Origin: Patiria miniata | Taxonomy: Eukaryota > Echinodermata > Asteroidea > Valvatida > Asterinidae | Direction of reading: 5' to 3' | Length of the DNA stretch: 64,000 nucleotides | Assembly (NCBI RefSeq): GCF_015706575.1 | Contig: NW_024037056.1 | Location: 11,359,176 to 11,423,175, forward strand | In this document: one piece after another, positions 53,225 to 63,562 of the stretch | How the letters are laid out: each line of letters opens with the position of its first letter | How positions within the stretch are numbered: the first letter of the stretch is position 1 | The notes under the pieces: model-generated | Told to the model about the DNA's origin: nothing | What the model saw: the letters and a program-made list of their open reading frames with translations, nothing else | The model's database searches: none | Made by a program: the position numbers and the translations under genes

Positions 53225-53900
53225 TCATAAATTAAGTATCGGCCGATTCTTACGCAAGACTGGGAATGAAGGAATGCCCGGTGAACTGAAGAAAACGTAG
53301 GGGGCCGGGTTGCTCTGTTTACCGATGAGGGGCGGCGTGACAAACAGCGTCTTCTCACCTCGGGATTCCGAGGTGTGGTCCACGTCCAACGAGGGGGGGC
53401 TTGGCTGACTTGACTGAAGGGACCGCAGGATTTGACTGCATTGCGACAAGGGGCTCACACGGATAGGGTTTCATACCCGTGCTAATAGTTCATGCTGTTT
53501 TAAAGAGCTTGAACCTACAGCACAGTCGATGAAGAGCCAAAGCGTGGAAGAAACAGCCACGCCCAAAAGGATCCACTTCAGGTAGCTTGACTTGAATATG
53601 CAGGAGCTGGTTCTTCAGTGTTGTCAGCGGTCCGCCTGCCCGTGATGGTATGGCTAACAGAGGCCTCGGCATGGGAATGTCTACCCAATTTATAGTGGGC
53701 CAGCACATTCCACTTGTTCACTCTAAGTTTATGCCAAGTTAATACAAAGGGAAATATTTTGGAGGGTTCGAGCCCAGAGGATTAAGCTGATAATCTCTCA
53801 CCAGCTGGCCTGACCCAAATACATGGAGGGTTCGGGCCCCCGGAGGATTAAGCTGATAATCCTTGACCAGCTGGCCTGACCGAGATACATGGAATTTAAA
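53225..53900 (-). other. G+C-rich island with two minus-strand open frames, unidentified
   Basis: Two short frames (53490-53708 with an ATG, and 53225-53458) lie in sequence richer in G+C than its surroundings. To their right, 53757-53886 holds two copies of a roughly 65-bp unit with 'gaggattaagctgataatc' and 'cagctggcctgacc'. I recognise no protein family. It may be part of a mobile element nested in the intron. Confidence 0.25.
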
Positions 53901-54199
53901 CTAATTTCATTGACGATGATACACTAAGCGAAACTAACCACACAAAAAACAAAAAAACCAGAACATGTAATATTCGTATGCCTCAAAAGTGACCAACATG
54001 CGTGTCCGTAAATAGATTTTGGGCATTCGCTTAAATGAACTAAGTAAAACTGAGTAAAGTATATGACGGTTCATACATGTATGGAGGTTTCAACGGACGT
54101 TGATGTTTTTGTTTGGCTAAGAGTTTTTACGTACCAATAGTAAAGATGTTTGGTTACACGTGTCCACAATAAATGTTTTCAAAATGTTATACTTTTTAG

Positions 54200-54333
54200 G
54201 ATGTAAGTGGCCAAACACTTGATGATGAAGATGACACTCATGCTAAGACAGCGCTTGATATCATCAGTCAGGTTGGCGTTGCTTTGTCAATCATAGCTCT
54301 AGCTATCATGCTGATTATATACTTAGCTATCAG
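54200..54333 (+). pseudogene. TM1 exon of decayed adhesion GPCR
   Basis: It encodes TALDIISQVGVALSIIALAI and on to YLAIR, the usual adhesion TM1, with a GTAAGA donor in phase 2. It is open in itself. Confidence 0.7.
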
Positions 54334-54635
54334 GTAAGAATGTTAACTACTTAACATGTGATCGAGCTTTAATTGGGCTTCAAGGCTCACCTGATGTCGT
54401 AATTTGTCATTATTTTATGAAGGAATGCAAACTTTCCTACATTTAAAAGTAACTGTTATAATTCAATCTAATTTCTAACAACAATCTCAAGGTAGACCTT
54501 TTTTTCGGTTTATGAGTGCATCCAGGGATTTAAAAGAATCTTTTTAAATGGAGAAAATAATAATTATTAAATAATTGCCCATATTGTCAAACGTTAAGCC
54601 TCCAAATTTACAGGATACTACGAAGCTTTGTTTTG

Positions 54636-54904
54636 ACTGATAATGTAGTAACCAACGGATAATGTATCACCAACCGATAATGTCACACAAATTGACCGAT
54701 AGTGTAGTAAATTGTACTACAGTATCAGTCAAAATGTGCAACATTATCGGTTAAGACCGACAACAATCGACTGATAGTGTAGTACATTTTACTACACTAT
54801 CGGTCAATTGTTGTTACATTATCGGTCAGTGACACAGTATCGGTCAATTTGTGTGACATTTAACGGTTGGTGATACATTATCCGTTCGTTACTGCATTAT
54901 CAGT
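54636..54904. mobile_element. MITE in the TM2 region
   Basis: The ends ACTGATAATGTAGTAAC and GTTACTGCATTATCAGT pair, and about 75 bp of each arm ('cggataatgtatcaccaacc') match. Internal 'attatcggtcaa' words repeat. A candidate acceptor (TTTACAG) sits about 22 bp to its left and the TM2 coding sequence resumes at its right border. TG on both sides could be a target duplication. Confidence 0.75.
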
Positions 54905-54977
54905 TGTAACAAGCTTCTCCTTGTTGATGTTGTACATCGTGTTCCTTGCCGGGTATGCCGGCGTTGATAATGCATTG
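54905..54977 (+). pseudogene. TM2 remnant of decayed adhesion GPCR
   Basis: It contains TSFSLLMLYIVFLAGYAGVD then NAL, a good adhesion TM2, with a GTATGT donor. Its left part is displaced by the MITE. Confidence 0.65.
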
Positions 54978-55258
54978 GTATGTCTCAAAATAGTTAGCGG
55001 TCAACCAATTTCTCAAAACTCTAATTTGCCAATCGAATGCAGTTTGCATACAGTGTTCAAATACTTGGTGAAGTACCTGTTGAAGAATGCTTATTCGGGT
55101 AAAATTCGGGTAAAAGTTGGGAAGAATTTATCCAAAAGTGTACGCAGTTGATATGTTGACCAACATTTGGCAAACTACCACCCCATTTTCCAAACTCGTA
55201 GAAAATACTGGCACTTAAATCAAAGTATTTGTGGTGATCTGATTTTGTTGAATAGACT

Positions 55259-55806
55259 TTGCACATAACTGTACGATCATATCAGATCGCTAAAAACACT
55301 TTTTATGAATTAGGCCCAAAAAAGTCTCCGGTTTCTGGTAAGGAGCTTGCCCATAAATTGGTGCGGCGACGCGGCTTTTTTTTACCTGTTTTTTTTTGCT
55401 TCAAATGTCGGCTGATGATTGCAAATGGTGCCCGACTAAACTCAAAATATATGGGAGTCCAGAGAGGCCACATAAAGCTTATTCTCGATCACAACCCCAT
55501 CTAAAAACACGTTACAATTGTGCAGCAGCAGGATTGCAGTCAAACCAGTGAGTTTGGCGGTTTTGAGACATCATCTTTTATTGAAAAAAACAATCATTTT
55601 GCCGACGCGCATGGCTACGGCGACGCGCGCGCATACCAGAAACCGGAGACTTTTTTTGGCCTTAACTAGCTTATTTTCATGTGGTTTTGAGACATCATCT
55701 TTTATTGAAAAAAAAAATCATTTTGCCGACGCGCATGGATACGGCGACGCGCGCGCATACCAGAAACCGGAGACTTTTTTTGGCCTTAACTAGCTTATTT
55801 TCATGT
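55259..55806. repeat. Duplicated 124-bp unit with an inverted relative
   Basis: Units 55559-55682 and 55683-55806 are almost identical ('gacgcgcatggctacggcga', 'ccagaaaccggagacttttt'). An inverted version ('aaaagtctccggtttctgg') lies at about 55319-55345. Together they look like a rearranged inverted-repeat element. The CG-rich core stands out from its A/T-rich surroundings. Confidence 0.65.
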
Positions 55807-56004
55807 GGTTTTGATGTTTTCTAAAGCGGTTTGAGATTTTACTCTAAACGAAATTATCATTACATTGTTACCATTGAGTACGTTTATACGTTGACGTCAA
55901 CGCTTGTATACACTTGTTTTCTTCCAATATTTTTTCCCTTAACAATTATAATTATATTTCTTATACGAAGAATATTCAACTTATTTTGTTTTTGAATTTT
56001 AAAG

Positions 56005-56196
56005 GGCTCTAAAGTTGTTTGTATGGATGTGGCTGCTGTACTCCACTACTTGACTCTGTCCACTGTAATGTGGATGGCCATTGAAGCCAGGAACATGTGC
56101 AGCTGTACGGTGAAAGTGTTTCTGAAGCACACTGGGTTGCATCCTAACACTAAAAACACCCACCTCCCAGAAACATTTGAATTGCGCAATAACTAG
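56005..56196 (+). pseudogene. TM3 exon of decayed adhesion GPCR
   Basis: MDVAAVLHYLTLSTVMWMAI then EARNM is typical adhesion TM3. The frame runs on through TVKVFLKHTG to a TAG at 56194 instead of a splice donor. The rest of the receptor is missing. Confidence 0.65.
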
Positions 56197-56324
56197 GTCA
56201 CTTTATCAAATATCTATGTTCTCAGTGCAATAAGAAATCTGGGTAGGGAATTTAAAATGCCAAAACCTATGGAATCGATGGAATCGATAGAAACTGTATA
56301 AGACATAAGCCCCCCCCCCCCCCC

Positions 56325-56612
56325 TGTATGCGATCGAGCGCCTCCTGTTGTCCGTGAGTTTGTGGAAACCACGCAGGTAGCCCTTACTCAAACACAGGCA
56401 GAATAAGGCTCTTATACAAACAGAGTTTTGAACTAACTGACGACTTAAAGGCAACAGTTTTGATCAAAACCAGCATTCTATTAGCACGGGAGACAATATC
56501 ATTGACACAATCATTCCAACCAATCTGAGCATTCACTGTAACTCCGAGGTACTTAAATGACATTACACATTGCAGTAGGGAAACACTCAATGTATAAACA
56601 GGAGGCGCCGGA
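56325..56612 (-). mobile_element. LINE reverse-transcriptase fragment
   Basis: On the minus strand it reads FKYLGVTVNAQIGWNDCVND, IVSRANRMLVLIKTVAF and LCLYKSLILPVFE, the late RT region of CR1/Jockey-type LINEs. An in-frame stop follows VFE at the place where Tyr is usual; LPAWFPQ and ALDRIQ still follow. It is flanked by a C run at 56311-56324 and by the satellite on the other side. Confidence 0.75.
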
Positions 56613-56620
56613 TTATTTTT

Positions 56621-59600
56621 CAGCAGCGTGCTCGACTGGCTCGCTATATCTCAATCAAAAGGTACCCTAAAATGCCAATTTGCAGACAAACTTTACACTG
56701 TTACAAAGCTCTTGAACGGGCCTACAACATACAAAAAAATCAAGTCTTCAGACCCAAGACTTTTGGAGGAAATGCAAGACGTAGTAACTAAGTCCTTCGA
56801 GTTTAGTTTTGTGCAGTAACTCCCATAGCAAGGCCTGTCAGCGCCGTGCTCGACTGGCTCTCTATATCTCAATAAAAAGGCACCTTAAAATGCGAATTTG
56901 CAGACAAACTTTACACCGTTACAGAGCTCTTGTACAGGCCTACAACATACTAAAAATTCAAGTCTTCAGACACAAGACTTTTGGAGAAAATGCAAGACGT
57001 AGTAACTAAGTCCTTCCAGTTTAGTTTTGTGCAGTAACTCCCATAGCAAGGCCTGTCAGCGCCGTGCTCGACTGGCTCTCTATGTCTCAATAAAAAGGCA
57101 CCTTAAAATGCGAATTTGCAGACAAACTTTACACCGTTACAGAGCTCTTGTACAGGCCTACAACATACTAAAAATGCAAGTCTTCAGACACAAGACTTTT
57201 GGAGAAAATGCAAGACGTAGTAACTAAGTCCTTCCAGTTTAGTTTTGTGCAGTAACTCCCATAGCAAGGCCTGTCAGCGCCGTGCTCGACTGGCTCTCTA
57301 TGTCTCAATAAAAAGGCACCTTAAAATGCGAATTTGCAGACAAACGTTACACCGTTACAAAGCTCTTGAACAGGCCTACAACATACTAAAAATTAAAGTC
57401 TTCAGAATAAAGAATTTTGGAGAAAATGCAAGACGTAGTAACTAAGTCCTTCCAGTTTAGTTTTGTGCAGTAACTCCCATAGCAAGGCCTGTCAGCGCCG
57501 TGCTCGACTGGCTCTCTATGTCTCAATAAAAAGGCACCTTACAATGCGAATTTGCAGACAAACTTTACACCGTTACAAAGCTCTTGAACAGGCCAACAAC
57601 ATACTAAGAATTCAAGTCTTCAGACACAAGACTTTTGGAGAAAATGCAAGACGTAGTAACTAAGTCCTTCCAGTTTAGTTTTGTGCAGTAACTCACATAG
57701 CAAGGCCTGTCAGCGCCGTGCTCGACTGGCTCTCTATGTCTCAATAAAAAGGCACCTTAAAATGCGAATTTGCAGACAAATTTTACACCGTTACAAAGTT
57801 CTTGAACAGGCCTACAACATACTAAAAATTCAAGTCTTCAGACACAAGACTTTTGGAGAAAATGCAAGACGTAGTAACCAAGTCCTTCCAGTTTAGTTTT
57901 GTGCAGTAACTCACATAGCAAGGCCTGTCAGCGCCGTGCTCGACTGGCTCTCTATGTCTCAAGAAAAAGGCACTTTAAAATGAGAATTTCCAGACAAACT
58001 TTACACCGTTACAAAGCTCTTGAACTGGCCTACAACATACTAAAAATTCAAGTCTTCAGACTCAAGACTTTTGGAGAAAATGCAAGACGTAGTAACTAAG
58101 TCCTTCCAGTTTAGTTTTGTGCAGTAACTCACATAGCAAGGCCTGTCAGCGCCGTGCTCGACTGGCTGTCTATGTCTCAATAAAAAGGCACTTTAAAATG
58201 CGAATTTGCAGACAAACTTTACACCGTTACAAAGCTCTTGAACAGGCCTACAACATACTAAAAATTCAAGTCTTCAGACACAAGACTTTTGGAGAAAATG
58301 CAAGACGTAGTAACTAAGTCCTTCGAGCTTAGTTTTGTGCAGTAACTCCCATAGCAAGGCCTGTCAGCGCCGTGCTCGACTGGCTCTCTATGTCTCAATA
58401 AAAAGGCACCTTAAAATGCGAATTTCCAGACAAACTTTACACCGTTACAAAGCTCTTGAACAGGCCTACAACATACTAAAAATTCAAGTCTTCAGACACA
58501 AGACTTTTGGAGAAAATGCAAGACGTAGTAACTAAGTCCTTCCAGTTTAGTTTTGTGCAGTAACTCCCATAGCAAGGCCTGTCAGCGCCGTGCTCGACTG
58601 GCTCTCTATGTCTCAATAAAAAGCCCCCTTAAAATGCGAATTTGCAGACAAATTTTACCCCGTTACAAAGCTCTTGAACAGGCCTACAATATACTAAAAA
58701 TTCAAGTCTTCAGACTCAAGACTTTTGGAGAAAATGCAAGACGTAGTAACTAAGTCCTTCGAGCTTAGTTTTGTGCAGTAACTCCCATAGCAAGGCCTGT
58801 CAGCGCCGTGCTCGACTGGCTCTCTATGTCTCAATAAAAAAGGCACCTTAAAATGCGAATTTGCACACAAACTTTACACTGTTACAAAGCTCTTGAACAG
58901 GCCTACAACATACTAAAAAATTCAAGTCTTCAGACACAAGACTTTTGGAGAAAATGCAAGACGTAGTAACTAAGTCCTTCCAGTTGAGTTTTGTGCAGTA
59001 ACTCCCATAGCAAGGCCTGTCAGCGCCGTGCTCGACTGGCTCTCTATGTCTCAATAAAAAGCCCCCTTAAAATGCGAATTTGCAGACAAACTTTACACCG
59101 TTACAAAGCTCTTGAACAGGCCAACAACATACTAAAAATTCAAGTCTTCAGACACAAGACTTTTGGAGAAAATGCCGTGCTCGACTGGCTCTCTATGTCT
59201 CAATAAAAAGGCACCTTAAAATGCGAATTTGCAGACAAATTTTACACCGTTACAAAGTTCTTGAACAGGCCTACAACATACTAAAAATTCAAGTCTTCAG
59301 ACACAAGACTTTTGGAGAAAATGCAAGACGTAGTAACCAAGTCCTTCCAGTTTAGTTTTGTGCAGTAACTCACATAGCAAGGCCTGTCAGCGCCGTGCTC
59401 GACTGGCTCTCTATGTCTCAAGAAAAAGGCACTTTAAAATGCGAATTTCCAGACAAACTTTACACCGTTACAAAGCTCTTGAACTGGCCTACAACATACT
59501 AAAAATTCAAGTCTTCAGACTCAAGACTTTTGGAGAAAATGCAAGACGTAGTAACTAAGTCCTTCCAGTTTAGTTTTGTGCAGTAACTCCCATAGCAAGG

Positions 59601-60840
59601 CCTGTCAGCGCCGTGCTCGACTGGCTCTCTATGTCTCAATAAAAAGCCCCCTTAAAATGCGAATTTGCACACAAACTTTACACTGTTACAAAGCTCTTGA
59701 ACAGGCCTACAACATACTAAACATTCAAGTCTTCAGACACAAGACTTTTGGAGAAAATGCAAGACGTAGTAACTAAGTCCTTCCAGTTTAGTTTTGTGCA
59801 GTAACTCCCATAGCAAGGCCTGTCAGCGCCGTGCTCGACTGGCTCTCTATGTCTCAATAAAAAGCCCCCTTAAAATGCGAATTTGCAGACAAACCTTACA
59901 CCGTTACAAAGCTCTTGAACAGGCCAACAACATACTAAACATTCAAGTCTTCAGACTCAAGACTTTCGGAGAAAATGCAAGACGTAGTAACTAAGTCCTT
60001 CCAGTTTAGTTTTGTGCAGTAACTCACATAGCAAGGCCTGTCAGCGCCGTGCTCGACTGGCTCTCTATGTCTCAATAAAAAGGCACCTTAAAATGCGAAT
60101 TTGCAGACAAACTTTACACCGTTACAAAGCTCTTGAACAGGCCTACAACATACTAAAAATTCAAGTCTTCAGACACAAGACTTTTGGAGAAAATGCAAGA
60201 CGTAGTAACTAAGTCCTTCCAGTTTAGTTTTGTGCAGTAACTCCCATAGCAAGGCCTGTCAGCGCCGTGCTCGACTGGCTCTCTATGTCTCAATAAAAAG
60301 GCACCTTAAAATGCGAATTTCCAGACAAACTTTACACCGTTACAAAGCTCTTGAACAGGCCTACAACATACTAAAAATTCAAGTCTTCAGACACAAGACT
60401 TTTGGAGAAAATGCAAGACGTAGTAACTAAGTCCTTCCAGTTTAGTTTTGTGCAGTAACTCCCATAGCAAGGCCTGTCAGCGCCGTGCTCGACTGGCTCT
60501 CTATGTCTCAATAAAAAGGCACCTTGAAATGCGAATTTGCAGACAAATTTTACACCGTTACAAAGCTCTTGAACAGGCCTACAACATACTAAAACTTCAA
60601 GTCTTCAGACTTAAGACTTTTGGAGAAAATGCAAGACGTAGTAACTAAGTCCTTCCAGTTTAGTTTTGTGCAGTAACTCACATAGCAAGGTCTGTCAGCG
60701 CCGTGCTCGACTGGCTCTCTATGTCTCAATCAAAAGGCACCTTAAAATGCGAATTTGCAGACAAACTTCACACCGTTAGAAAGCTCTTGAACAGGCCTAC
60801 AACATACATAAAAATCACGTAATCAGTAACTCCCATAGCA
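56621..60840. repeat. 218-bp satellite array, about 20 copies
   Basis: The unit contains GCCGTGCTCGACTGGCTCTC, 'aaaggcaccttaaaatgcga' and 'aagtcttcagacacaagact'. Copies repeat every 218 bp from about 56809. One is 220 bp (58771-58990) and one is cut to 149 bp by a 69-bp deletion at 59175. Every copy holds a 66-codon open frame, but it starts at TTG, not ATG, and the unit is not a multiple of three, so coding is unlikely. The left copy is more diverged; the middle is homogeneous. Confidence 0.9.
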
Positions 60841-62277
60841 GTAAAACCCAAAACAGTAACTGCCATAGCAACGCCTGTCAGCGCCGTGCTCCACTGACTA
60901 TCTGTATCTCAATCAAAAGGTACCTTAAAATGAGAATTAGAAGACAAACTTTAGTAGTTGGCAAGCTCTTGAACAGGCCTACAACATACAACAACCAAGT
61001 CTGACAGTTTCGTTTTGTGCAGTAACTCCTATAGCAAAGCCCGTCAGAGCCGTATACATTGGATCTTTAATGATAACGGAAATTACAGACAAACTCTACC
61101 TTTTTCGAAAGTTGCTTATCAGGGCTATAATATGCAAAACAACCAAGACTTCGGACTTAAGACTTTTTAATAAAATGCAAGATTTAGTAACTTAGTCCGG
61201 CTAGTTTTGTTTGTGCAGTTACTCCCAAAGCCCGTCAGTGCCGTAGACATTGGCTCTCTATCTGTCGTTCGAAAGGTAGCTTAATGTGGGAATTATGGAC
61301 AAACTGTACCTTGTTCGAAAGCTGCTAAGCAGAGCTACAACATGCGACAACAACCAACAGTTCAGATTCAAGAGTTTTAGAGAAAATGCAAGACTTAGTC
61401 CGCTACTTTTGTTTTGTGCCGTAACTCACAAAGCAACGCCCGTAAGGGTCGTTGACATTGGATCTCTATATGTCGTTCAAAAGGTACCTTAATATGGAAC
61501 ATTGTTGACAAACTCTACCTTGTTCAAAAGCTGCTAAGCAGGGCTACAACATGCAAAAACAACCAAGACTTCAAACCCGGGACTTTTGGAGAAAATGCAA
61601 GATATAGTAGCTTAGTCCGGCTGGTTTCGTTTTGCTTAGGTACTCCCATAGCAAGGCTAGACTTGTAGACTCTAGATGTCGTTTAAAAGGTAATATGAAC
61701 AATTATAGATAAACTCATACCTTGTTTGAAAGCTGACTGAGCAGGGCTACAACATGCAAAACAACCAAGACTTCAGAGCAAAGGCATTTAGAGATAATGC
61801 TATGTAGTAACTTAGTCCGGCTAGTTTCATAGCAAGGCCCGTAATTATAAGAGGCGTGGACATTGGCTTACTATTTGTCGGTTAAAAGGTACCTTAATAT
61901 GGGTAATTATAGACAAACTGTACCTTGTTCAGCTGAACAGGGCTACAATATGCAAAGAAACCAAGACTTCAGACCGAAGACTCTTAAAGAAAATGCAATA
62001 TAGAGTAACTCAGTCCGGCTAATTTCGTTTTGTGCATGCAGTTCTTCCATACTTAGCAAGGCCCGTAAGAGTCGAAGACATTGGCTCTCTATGTGTCGTG
62101 CAAAAGGTACCTTATTGTAGAAAATTATAGACAAACTTTAGTTTGTTCAAAAGCTACTGAGCAGAACTACAAATTGCAACAAAAACCAAGACTTCAGACC
62201 CAAGACTTTTAGCGAAAATGCAAAATATAGTAACTTAATCCGGCTAGTTTCGTTTTGTGCAGTTCTCCCAGAGCAAG
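60840..62277. repeat. Degenerate edge of the satellite array
   Basis: About seven or eight decayed copies recur at roughly 200-bp spacing. Each keeps 'agcaaggcccgt'-like, 'attggctctctat'-like and 'aaccaagacttcaga'-like words. Identity drops with distance from the core, as expected where unequal exchange no longer homogenises units. Confidence 0.8.
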
Positions 62278-62660
62278 GCAGGTCAGCCCAGGCAAAATTG
62301 GCTCTCTATGCATGTCAAAAGATGCCTTAATAAGGGAAATTATCTAGACAAGCTCTCCCTACAATTTCTAACTTTGAACCTTGACTACAAGCAGACGCAA
62401 AATAAAAACCTACACACCTACCCTATTTTCGAATGCCATATATGTGATCGGCAGCAGAACTATTTTCTTTGTTTTGCCTAAAGGTCTAATAATGCATGCA
62501 CGAAACATTAATACCCTCTAACTTTAGCCCAAAATTTAACTCGACTCTACATCCGAGAATTATTATTCAATACTTCACCAACACTTACTAAATTTACATT
62601 ACCAAATTAAAATGCATTTAGTTTGCTTTAAACAACACTGTATGTTAACTGTATAAAAGT
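62278..62660 (+). repeat. Segmental duplication, copy 1 (no insert)
   Basis: It is nearly identical to 62705-63562 apart from the MITE in that copy. It holds the empty site ACCTACCCT at 62416-62424. Confidence 0.85.
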
Positions 62661-62704
62661 GCACGACTGGCTCTCTATGTCTCATTAAAAAGGCACCTTA
62701 AAAT
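62661..62704. repeat. Satellite fragment between duplicated segments
   Basis: 'gcacgactggctctctatgt' and 'aaaaaggcaccttaaaatgc' are a 44-bp piece of the core satellite unit. Its young sequence here, beyond the degenerate edge, shows that the duplication joint involved a core-type unit. Confidence 0.75.
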
Positions 62705-63562
62705 GCAGGTCAGCCCGGGCAAGATTGGCTCTCTATGCATGTCAAAAGATGCCTTAATAAGGGAAATTATAGACAAGCTCTCCCTACAATTTCTAACTTT
62801 GAACCTTGACTACAAGCAGACGCAAAATAAAAACCTACACACTTACCCTTAGCCCCATAAATGTGGCCTATTTACTGGACTGCCTCCGTAAACATAGGCC
62901 ACACGTCCACATGTACAAAAATCGTGTCGACTTTGCCAAGTTTTGATTTTCACATTTAGGCTTAGTTTGTAGGATTTTTTTGCTTTAGAAGCATATACTC
63001 ACCCACTTTATAGGCTAGTCAGAAAGTGCTGCCTCTTTCAGATGTCTAATTTTTGTGAAATTTCTTGATGAAATTTTGATACGCAAACGTGTAAAAATGA
63101 ATCTGGAAATTTCACGAAAAATATACATCTGAAAAAGGCAGCACTTTCTGATTAGCCTATAAAGAGGGTGAGTATGCTTCTTAAGCAAAAAAACCCTACA
63201 AACTAAGCCTTAATGTGAAAATCAAAATTTGGCAAAGTCGACACGATTTTGTACATGTGGACGTGTGGCCTATGTTTACGGAGGCAGTCCAGTAAATAGG
63301 CCACATTTATGGGGCTAACCTACCCTATTTTCGAATGCCATATATGTAATCGGCAGCAGAACTATCTTTTTGTTTTGCCTAAAGGTCTAATAATGCATTC
63401 ACGAAAACATTAATACCCTCTAACTTTAGCCCAAAATTTAACTCGACTCTACATCCGAGAATTATTATTCAATACTTCACCAACACTTACTAAATTTACA
63501 TTACCAAATTAAAATGCATTTAGTTTGCTTTAAACAACACTGTATGTTAACTGTATAAAAGT
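62705..63562 (+). repeat. Segmental duplication, copy 2 (with MITE)
   Basis: It repeats 62278-62660 to the end 'tgttaactgtataaaagt', with a 468-bp insertion. A few point differences (for example a two-base difference in 'aaattat(ct)agacaagc') suggest a recent event. Confidence 0.85.
62850..63317. mobile_element. MITE with long inverted ends and 9-bp target duplication
   Basis: The ends TAGCCCCATAAATGTGGCCT and the exact complement are followed by nearly complete pairing of the two halves. The flanks ACTTACCCT and ACCTACCCT form a 9-bp duplication with one mismatch, and the sister segment has the single empty site. There is no coding sequence. Confidence 0.9.

Larger units (their letters stand above)
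51014..56196 (+). pseudogene. Decayed adhesion GPCR (GAIN/GPS and TM1-TM3)
   Basis: Exon-like blocks are 51014-51422 and 51604-51797 (GAIN domain), 51964-52129 (GPS), 54200-54333 (TM1), about 54905-54977 (TM2) and 56005-56196 (TM3), most with good splice sites. The GPS block has CVFWDFEL, then WSTYGC and CSCNHG. Net one-base shifts lie in the first GAIN block (near 51180, beside a 'gtcag' duplication) and between the two halves of the GPS. A MITE interrupts the TM2 region, and the TM3 block runs to a stop with no TM4-TM7 seen before 64000. These signs favour a pseudogene; assembly error could explain the shifts but not the missing half. The family is adhesion (class B2), distinct from the SRCR receptors nearby. 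Confidence 0.7.

Noticed and set aside
56809-60648. Tandem 66-residue proteins, one per satellite unit
   Set aside because: The frames begin at TTG with no ATG, the 218-bp period is not a multiple of three, and no family resemblance is seen. They are treated as by-products of a homogenised repeat.
56621-60840. CRISPR array
   Set aside because: The whole 218-bp unit is conserved with no variable spacers, and the sequence is animal nuclear DNA.
56621-60840. Hammerhead ribozyme in the satellite
   Set aside because: I looked on both strands for the CTGANGA and GAAA core motifs with suitable stems and did not find them.
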